From contig NC_073745.1 in NCBI RefSeq assembly GCF_029784135.1, positions 277,857,803 through 277,921,802 on the forward strand: a stretch of DNA of 64,000 bases. The letters are read 5' to 3'. The first letter of the stretch is position 1. Each line of letters opens with the position of its first letter. The translations under genes and the position numbers were made by a program. The notes under the pieces were generated by a model. The model was given only the letters and a program-made list of their open reading frames with translations. It was not told the DNA's origin and did no database searches. This DNA comes from Toxorhynchites rutilus septentrionalis (lineage: Eukaryota; Arthropoda; Insecta; Diptera; Culicidae). Positions 57,050 through 64,000 of this stretch are shown here, one piece after another.

Positions 57050-57200
57050 AATTTTGATAGAACAAACGACCCGTGGCCTTATAGAATTTGTTCCTTGGAA
57101 GCTGTCCATCTTTACGTACGTTTCGTCGTCAATCAAAGGCATCCACGGTACCTTGGAACCTTGCTGTACGATTTCAGCTACTTCAACGTTTGGTTGTTTA
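57050..57200 (-). pseudogene. DD37-type transposase fragment
   Basis: The minus strand gives MPLIDDETYVKMD (first catalytic Asp, 57105-57140), then after a one-base frame change QLPRNKFYKATGRL (57063-57103). This is the same motif order as in the copies at 1370 and 37830. Nothing else of the transposon is recognisable, and its sequence differs from both other subfamilies. Confidence 0.65.
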
Positions 57201-57644
57201 CTAGCGCGAAAGAATGATAACCTGTGGTTTATGTGGTTCATTGAAAGTAAAGTAATAAAAATACATGAAAAATAATGAAAATACATGGTAGTTAATATAG
57301 GAACGTTTTTTTTTCTTTTCATTTGAATGTTGAATGTTTACGTTGAATTATGTGTTACGTCGCGTAAATTATCTTTTGTAGGATACTATCAATTAGTTTG
57401 CGAATGTTAGTTTTTAGTTGTTCTAAGGATAGTAGATTGCGTAAGCACGATATTTTGCTATAAAGACTCCAGCAGGGTTGAATTATATGATCTCATTCTT
57501 CTACTTCAGCGATATTATCGTTACTAGAGGAAATTTTCCGTCTTAACATTTATAGCATTCGCCTTTAAACTTATTATCAGATAATACATATTATTTAATC
57601 TGAACCAGTTGAATTGATAATACAAGATCTCAAAATTGAAAACA

Positions 57645-58339
57645 AAGAGTGCGCCACTTCAAATTGCATCACGGAAAAAATGCTATAGAAAATCACCCAT
57701 TGGGCATTTTCTTTTGAAAATTTGGGTAGAAGTAGTTTAGAGTGTATTGTTTACGCTGTATTTTTATCACTGTCAGTTTTTTCGAAAAATTGAAAAAAAA
57801 TAGCGTCACTTGAAAAGCCACGTTGCGAATTGATTTTGCGCAAGCACCTGGAAAATCCTCAACTCTCTCATCGGGACATCGGAAAACAACTCGGAATCGT
57901 GCAGTCAACGGTGAGTTGTGTGATTAAATGTTACTACGAAACTGTGAGCGGCGAATGGAAGGAGAAAAATGGTCAGTATGGATGTTCTATTAGTGATCAG
58001 GATCACTAGCGTGTCGTGAAAGCGCTTAAGCTGAACCCCAATGGAATGTGGCCAAAAAGTCCGTCCAAGATTCTCGTTCAGAGAGCCAAGGTCCGGGAGA
58101 GACTGCATACGTACAAAGTGCAGAAGATGCTGACGAAGCCTCATTGTCTCATCATGGATGATGAGATTTATGTCAAGGCGGACATCCGGCAACTTCCGGG
58201 GCTCCTGTTCTTCACCGCCCAGCACAAGTTTGATGTTCCGGAGAAAGTAAGGAAGCAGAAACTTTCAAAGTGACACGAGGGCCCTACGATCTTCTGGTCA
58301 GATCTAGTTTCGGGCCACTATTGAAAGGATGTCCCTTTA
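57645..58339 (+). pseudogene. ITmD37E copy, truncated and decayed
   Basis: It starts with a mutated version of the 28-bp TIR (CCACTTCAAATTGCATCAC). Recognisable pieces are LSHRDIGKQLGIVQSTV (about 57860-57915), the helix-turn-helix remnant (KSPSKILVQRAKVRERL), LTKPHCLIMDDEIYVKADIR (first Asp, about 58127-58190), QLPGLLFFTAQHKF and a decayed FW-D block (about 58290). A deletion joins KQKLSK to the HEGPTIFW region, and the sequence ends abruptly at CCCTTTA (about 58335), possibly a collapsed right terminus. Confidence 0.85.
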
Positions 58340-60530
58340 GTACGCAAGGACATGAAAGCCTCCCCCCCCAACGAAGTTTTATCTGTATGGAAAATAAGTC
58401 AAATGTTCTTCTAGATGGCGAAAAATTACAAAACTAGACTATCTACCTGTTGTCTGTATTACACGGCATGCCGTTATTTAAAAAAAGACGGAGTGGTCCT
58501 GAACCCAACTCAATAAGGTTGTCCTAAATCGACTTCCTGTTTTTGCTTTTTAATTATTTAATACGTTCACTCCGACGCTTCTCATGAATGGTTCGTACAA
58601 GCCTGGTTCATCGGTCGGCGCTCACTACCAGGTGAGCGCATTTGATTGTGCTATTAGACGTCTTTCATTAACTCCAGTCCGCCGTCGGTGGCGTGAGCAT
58701 GTTAAAACACATTTTCTGCGTATATGTGGTTGTGTGTGTTTGCATGTGCGCGTACCTGTGCGTGTTGCTTGTAGACGTGAGTCTTTTACACTATTAACCT
58801 TCCGCTCAAATTCTATCTTCTTTTCACTATAACACTATTTGTCTTTTTCCATTTTTCTTCGCGCATCTATTATATAATATCATTGTCCTATTATGTCCTA
58901 TTATATAATATCATGTCATTTTCGAAGTAGTAGAATCATTTTTAACTACTCAAAAGTCGCCGTATTCGATTTCAAAATGGCATCGGAATAAGATATTCGA
59001 TTTCCACTGATAAAGTAGTTTTACTCAATACCCATAATGTAAGAGTTTTCATCTATATCGTCATTTGAAGTCATCCTTAGTTCTGGACCACCATTTTAGA
59101 AAATGTCGAAAAAAGGACTTTCGATTAGGTCTCCGTTTTTTTCTTTTTCAACTCTAACCGACAAGTAGAAAACATGTTTAGAATGTTTTACTATACATTC
59201 TATCGCCGATGTCGCTAAAACAATATTAGACCGTTATTTTGGAAAATCTGTAAATCTGTATGAAAACCTAAAAAAATTGTAATCTGTAACTACAGATTCT
59301 TGGTTTCGAAAAATCTAAAAAATCTGTAGGTATGCAGATTATTCTGTAGATATAGTAATCCTGTTGTACAGGTGTTGTCCCGGTTGCATTCTCATGTAGC
59401 ATAATCTCTGCCGTCGGATATTAAAATAGGTGAACTATTAGCTAACTCATGATGATCTAAGAGATATATAGTCAATCAGTTCAATTGAAGAGGTGTTGTC
59501 TCAGTTGCCTTTCCAGATTGCTCATGGATACCATCCGCCGATGAGTTCATAAGTTATAAAAAAGTTATGGAAAAAAGATTTTTCGAATCACCCTAAAGTG
59601 GAAATGGCAAGAAAAAACAAATTTTTCGCAAATCTCAGAAACACTATATCAATTTGACATGGAATGGCTGTATGCAGATATCTTTATAATGTCAAACGGT
59701 ATCGAGTTTCTTATTTAACACAAAGCAATGTGCATGTGTAAGTTGTTTTGAGGAAGCTCATATCGAATCAATAAGAGCACGGCTTCGAGTGAAATAATTA
59801 AAAAACTGACACTAGATGAAACATGATCCAACAACGACAACTATATTTTTGGAAGCGTGAGTTTCGTTCTTCTTTCTCTTGAGAAACATAGAACAATATG
59901 ATGGAAAGTTCATGGATTATTGTTTTTATTATGGATACTTTCAATTACAAAGTTCACTCGTTTTTAGCCCGGGAAAAGACCAATCAGCAGATGATTAATG
60001 AAGGGCCTGAGATTGTACTATCGATCTATCGCAACCATTTGGTAACGAAGACCCTCATGGGCCGTATATGAAATGACATTATTGATCAGGTTGCTTTTAG
60101 AAATCAAGAAAAACTGCTAAAAAAAAACAAAAATAGGACGAATGAGGGAAGAACTCAAACGAGAAAGATTTTGTTTCTCATTGCATCGATGTTGCTAGTA
60201 ACAATTCGCGGTCTACATGAGTACAAATTGTGTCGCAAGTGAGATATGGTTGTCGGTGGTTCTATTGCCTGATACACGAAAGTCAATTTTGTTTGCGACA
60301 TATGAAGGCGAGTAAAATTCGATCTATAGTTCGCTGAGATGCAAAAAAGAATATACATTGCAGCACCGAATTCAATAATGACCAGGGTTGCCACATTTAA
60401 TTCTGTTAAATTTTTTGGAAAAATCAGTATATCTGTATTTTTAGCAAAAATATCTGTACAAAAAATCTGTATCGTAAAATTAAGCAAAAAAATAAAAATA
60501 AAAGTTTATTTTCTTTTTGGCAGACTTATC
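58340..60530. other. Non-coding stretch
   Basis: No supported gene. AAATCTGTA-type repeated phrases occur at 59240-59350 and again at 60410-60475. The 110-codon minus frame at 60155-60487 is not recognised. Confidence 0.45.
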
Positions 60531-60539
60531 TCACTTCTT

Positions 60540-60642
60540 AACTAGGCGAACCTAGCCAGAATTTTCACCTGCCCCCGGGCTTCTGAATGCCAAAGGGGGA
60601 CTAGGCTCTGCGGAATGCACGTATCTGCATGCTCGTGCTGTT
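60540..60642 (-). other. 3' UTR of the R4/Dong-type element
   Basis: The minus-strand sequence after the stop (AACAGCACGAGCATGCAGAT, then CGCAGAGCCTAG) is shared with the relic at 2338-2390. The exact 3' terminus is not defined; it probably lies near 60505-60540. Confidence 0.6.
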
Positions 60643-62781
60643 TCAGTCCTGACCGAGAAATTGTCGGACAATCGCGCAGGTGCTAAGGATGACCGACTTT
60701 TGGATGCCGGCCAATTCCTTCTCCATGTTCAACACCTTTAGCGCTTCCAGAAGTGTCTTCGGGACAATTCCAGTTCCAGAGAGAACGACTGGAACAATTC
60801 TTGGGACCTCCCTTAGCCCCCACAGTTCCTTGAGCTCCACGGCCAATGGTCGGTACTTGCAGATTTTGCGACCGTGGGTCTCCTCCAGATTCTGGTTCAG
60901 TGGAATAGCGACATCGATGATGGTGACTTTGCGGTCGCTCTTGTCGTAAACCATTATATCTGGACGGTTGTGGTGGATCGAGAGGTCGGTCAGAACAGTG
61001 CGATCCCAGTACAGCTTGAAACGGTCATTTTCCAGGACAGGTGCAGGCAGGTACCGGTAGTTTGGTACGTTGTCTTCCAGTAGAGCACATTGGAGCGCCA
61101 GTTGTCGATGAACAATACGGGCCACGTTGTTGTGGCGCTCGGTGTAGGCTGCGTTGGCCAAAACGGGACAGCCTCCCATAATGTGCTCTAAGTTTTCACC
61201 TGTTTGATGGCTCATCCGGCAAATGTCATCAACGTCTTGATGCCAGACGTACCGCCTGCAGTTTCTCGTCGGCATTATCCTGTCCTGGATGGCTATCATG
61301 TCGGCTTCTACTACTGAAGAGAGTTCACCACGCGTTAGCCACAGATTAGATGCGGCCTTGTCGACGTGTGGCCGGTCCAGTTGATGGGGGTGGGCACCAT
61401 GCACTGCCTTCTGCTTCCAAGCTGCAATCTTCTCCTCCACTGTCTGCAGATTGCAGTTGAGTTGGTACTCCGCTTGCGCCAAGTGCAGAGCGCTGTATCC
61501 TCTGTCGGCGGCGCAGACAGCCCGGTATAGCGCGTTTTGGTTGGCGCGTTCTGCGAAGTACTCGCGCAGTTGTCGTACCTGGGCAACACACAGTGCAGAT
61601 ATGTCGACTATTCCAAGTCCCCCTTCTTTGCGTGGTAGTGAAACTCTCTCCAGTGCCGATTGAGGATGGTGCATTCCGGCCTCTTTAAATGCTTTCCTCA
61701 TCCTCCTCTCAAGGTCCTCTAGGTCAGTTTTGCTCCATTTGACTACACCAAAACTGAAGGTCAGCAGGGGAACCGCGAATGTGTTGATCGCGCGTACCTT
61801 GTTCCCCGCGTTGAGGAAAGTCCTCAGGACACAGTTCACTCGACTCAAGAACTTGTCTCGCAGCTCCGTCTTGATGTCGGAGTGGCGAATCCCGGTGAGC
61901 TGTCGGAATCCAAGATATTTGTAGGATTCGCCACGAACCATGTCTCTTATGAACTCGCCGTCATAGACCTCGTAACCTCCGGATTCGGTAAGCTGCCCTT
62001 TCAGCAGATGGACACAGCGGCACTTGTCAAGGCCGAACTCCATGCAGATGTCCCTGCTTATGTCTTCGACAACCCGGATAGCTACACCTAGACGCTGACG
62101 TGAATCAGCGTAGACCTTGAGATCATCCATGTAGAAGGTATGGGTCACTTCTTCGTGGGCGCCGTCGCCATACCTTATTTTATAGCCATGACCGTTTCTA
62201 TTGAGCGTCCTACTGAGGGGGTTCAGTGCCAGACAAAACCAAAGCGGGCTGAAAGAGTCGCCTTGAAATATCCCCCTCTTTATCTGCAGCGTTCTAGACT
62301 GCAACACATTTTCCCCATCACTGAGGTGCAGAGACGTACTCCACTGCCTCATCGCATGCTGCAGGAACCTAACGACGACGGGATCAATTTTGTAGAGCTC
62401 CAATACCCGGACGAGAAACGAGTGAGGTATGGAGTCATAAGCCTTCCTGTAATCGATGTAGACCATACTTAGGTTCCGCTGGTTATATACCGCCTGGCCG
62501 ACTATGGCTGCGTCGATGATGGCCTGGTCTTTGCAGCCATGCGTATTTTTCCTGCATCCTTTCTGCTCTTCTGCGATGATGTGATGCTGTTCGCAGTGAG
62601 CAGAAACTTTGGCGGTAATTATGCTGCTCAGTATTTTGTACAGACTCGATAGGCACGTTATCGGTCTGTACTTTGATGGGTTCAATGTGTTGCTGTCTTT
62701 CGGGAGGAGGAAGGTGACGCCACGGGTGGCGAATTCAGGAAGGTTGTGTGGGTCACGTAGCACCTTGTTGAAGCACAGCAA
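60643..62781 (-). pseudogene. R4/Dong-type retrotransposon: reverse transcriptase and endonuclease frame
   Basis: A 712-codon open frame carries the polymerase and endonuclease parts of a site-type non-LTR element. RT motifs in order: YRPITCLSSLYKILS (about 40), EEQKGCRKNTHGCKDQ (about 72), MVYIDYRKAYDSIPHSF (motif A, about 106), RGIFQGDSFSPLWFCL (motif B, about 169) and HTFYMDDLKVYAD (motif C, about 213). A Cys/His knuckle follows (ICRMSHQTGENLEHIMGGC, about 520), then a restriction-like endonuclease core (RPDIMVYDKSDRKVTIIDVA, about 605). YMDD and the RLE domain point to the R4/Dong clade. No ATG is needed: the frame opens after a TGA just upstream of the LLCFNKVL segment. The long intact frame suggests fairly recent activity. 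Confidence 0.9.
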
Positions 62782-63835
62782 CTTGGCGACATAATTTCAC
62801 CGATCTGCTGCCTCTTTTGTACGCCATCAGTCTTCCAATTGCGGCGCGCTTGTTTAGGATCCGTTGCTCCAATCTCCTTTGCCATGGAGGCTCACGCCTT
62901 TCACGGAGATGTTGGAGCAGTCCGCCTCTTGGAATAATACGGTATCCTAAACTTTTGGCGGTCGCCACATCAGCACAGTAAACTTTCAGTTGCAGCTCCT
63001 CCATGTTCTCAGCATCAACCAAGTGCAGCGGAAGAACTTGCTCGTTCATGAGCTTTACTGCACTTGTCAGCCTGCGGGAATGCTGCAACTTCGGGATCCT
63101 GGGGCGCGACAAAGGGTCCGTGTCGCGGAACTGTGAGATCGCCTCGTCGTAATGGAAGACCAGATCGCGTAGTAGTTGTTGATCTGGCTGTGGATCTTCC
63201 GGCTCAGGGGGTTGTTGTACTGTGGCCTCCACTGGTGCTGATTCGCGTGCCCCACTCGCGAATGAATTGCTTAGCCGTACTGAACTTCGTCTCGATACAT
63301 CGCTTGCTCTGCTTGTTCTGGAGCTTAGTTCTCTCTGCACCTGCTGCTTGATCTCGTCGACTTGCGTTTGGGAGAGCATATTGTTGCGTACAATCGCTCT
63401 ACGCCTCGCGTTCATCGCGTTTTGGTCAAGCCTCCCGACGAACTCTGGATACGCTTCCTCGAACATTGCGAGTATTCGAGGGCGACCGCTCATGTCCGTC
63501 TCCAAAGCAGTGCAGATGTAATAGGCGCGGATCACGAATTCGTTCATTTCGTGTGTCCACATGATCCGTCGCCTAGTAGTACCCACAAGTGTGGACGACT
63601 GTCGTCTGACAGTCGCAACACGCCTCGTAGGCGCAGCGTTTCTTGGGTGATGTCGATGGCTGCTGTTTCCGTGTGGCGGTAGCTCTTCGGGTTGAACCCG
63701 GCTGGTGGCCCGCTCTTGCACATCGCCCTCCAGCCGCTGGCCGCTCGCTCTTACGCCCGTTCCAGGACCAGCTCCAGTTCGGGGACCCTCCTCGGGCGAT
63801 CGCATTCTGAGTATTCTTCGTGAACGTAGCTCCAT
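62753..63835 (-). pseudogene. R4/Dong-type retrotransposon: N-terminal frame
   Basis: A 360-codon frame has a Myb-like DNA-binding segment (RRRIMWTHEMNEFVIRAYYI, about 92-111), RRRAIVRNNMLSQTQVDEI, an acidic-proline linker and a basic C-terminal part (RILNKRAAIGRLMAYKRGSR). It overlaps the RT frame by 29 bp in another register. In a working element these should be one polyprotein. The end of this frame jumps straight to the RT finger region, so a deletion of the linker before the RT, or a simple frameshift plus deletion, is likely. The 5' UTR runs off the window. Confidence 0.8.
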
Positions 63836-64000
63836 TTTCTGGGTGTATCTCCTTTGCCCGGGAGACAGCGGGTTGGCAAGGCCTCCATGACCCGGGAGGC
63901 CTTCCCCGGGAGAGATATAGCGCTCTGACTCGCTCGCACCCCCTCACTTAGACACTTTCGACACCCGTTCTCGGAGCCAAGACCAGGTGTGTGTTTCCAG
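63836..64000 (-). other. R4/Dong-type 5' region (window edge)
   Basis: GC-rich sequence continuous in composition with the element's N-terminal frame; the element's 5' end is not in the window. Confidence 0.5.

Noticed and set aside
57044..57322. 92-codon minus-strand frame looking like a membrane peptide
   Set aside because: The IDDETYVK motif and the neighbouring-frame QLPRNKFYKATGRL show it is a frameshifted transposase fragment.

Overview
This is a eukaryotic, TE-dense window. It is almost certainly nuclear DNA of a mosquito, and an Aedes-like culicine is the best guess. The reasons are short spliced genes with GT-AG introns, one 7.8-kb intron full of transposons, abundant (TA)n/(CT)n microsatellites, and several ITmD37E-type transposons, a Tc1/mariner lineage known mainly from mosquitoes. 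The species assignment is inference.

Only two host genes are recognisable, both on the + strand. The first, at 22539-23879 (four exons), encodes the WD40 nucleoporin Seh1. The second, at 30163-40614 (six exons), encodes the PX-domain pseudokinase Pxk. I see no functional link between them. All other coding potential belongs to mobile elements or their remains.

Layout. 1-2390: an R4/Dong-type retrotransposon relic (+) broken by a DD37-type transposon and then a Harbinger-like MITE. 2847-4935: piggyBac-like, Harbinger-like and pogo-like non-autonomous elements. 6505-9744: a module bounded by a GACGTAG palindrome that holds two tandem, reverse-strand, histone-H4-derived units with TATA boxes and histone-type 3' stem-loops. 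10833-11471: a TIR element. 13420-17110: a solo-LTR relic, a mariner scrap, (AT)n-separated duplications and a hAT transposase relic. 17400-21040: minisatellite and a 958-bp TIR transposon. 22.5-23.9 kb: Seh1. 24.2-25.5 kb: APE-type non-LTR relic. 25.66-27.15 kb: a ~45-bp minisatellite and short-TIR MITEs. 28.2-29.2 kb: fold-back and Harbinger-like MITEs. 30.2-40.6 kb: Pxk, whose intron 2 holds Helitron-like DNA and an ITmD37E element that itself contains a second palindrome-bounded module. 41.0-44.2 kb: Helitron-like and Ty3/gypsy relics (-). 47.04-53.66 kb: a fold-back element, then a large minisatellite array invaded by a complete 2.7-kb non-autonomous LTR retrotransposon and by a non-LTR 3' fragment. 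57.0-58.3 kb: two more DD37-type relics. 60.5-64.0 kb: a longer R4/Dong-type element (-) with its two reading frames out of register.

The most unusual feature is the palindrome-bounded module family. Two loci share a 21-nt hairpin, an 8-nt spacer and GACGTAGGAYTA at one end, and GACGTARTCCTACGTC at the other. Both enclose two tandem reverse-strand units. At one locus the units are clearly derived from replication-dependent histone genes. I do not recognise this family.
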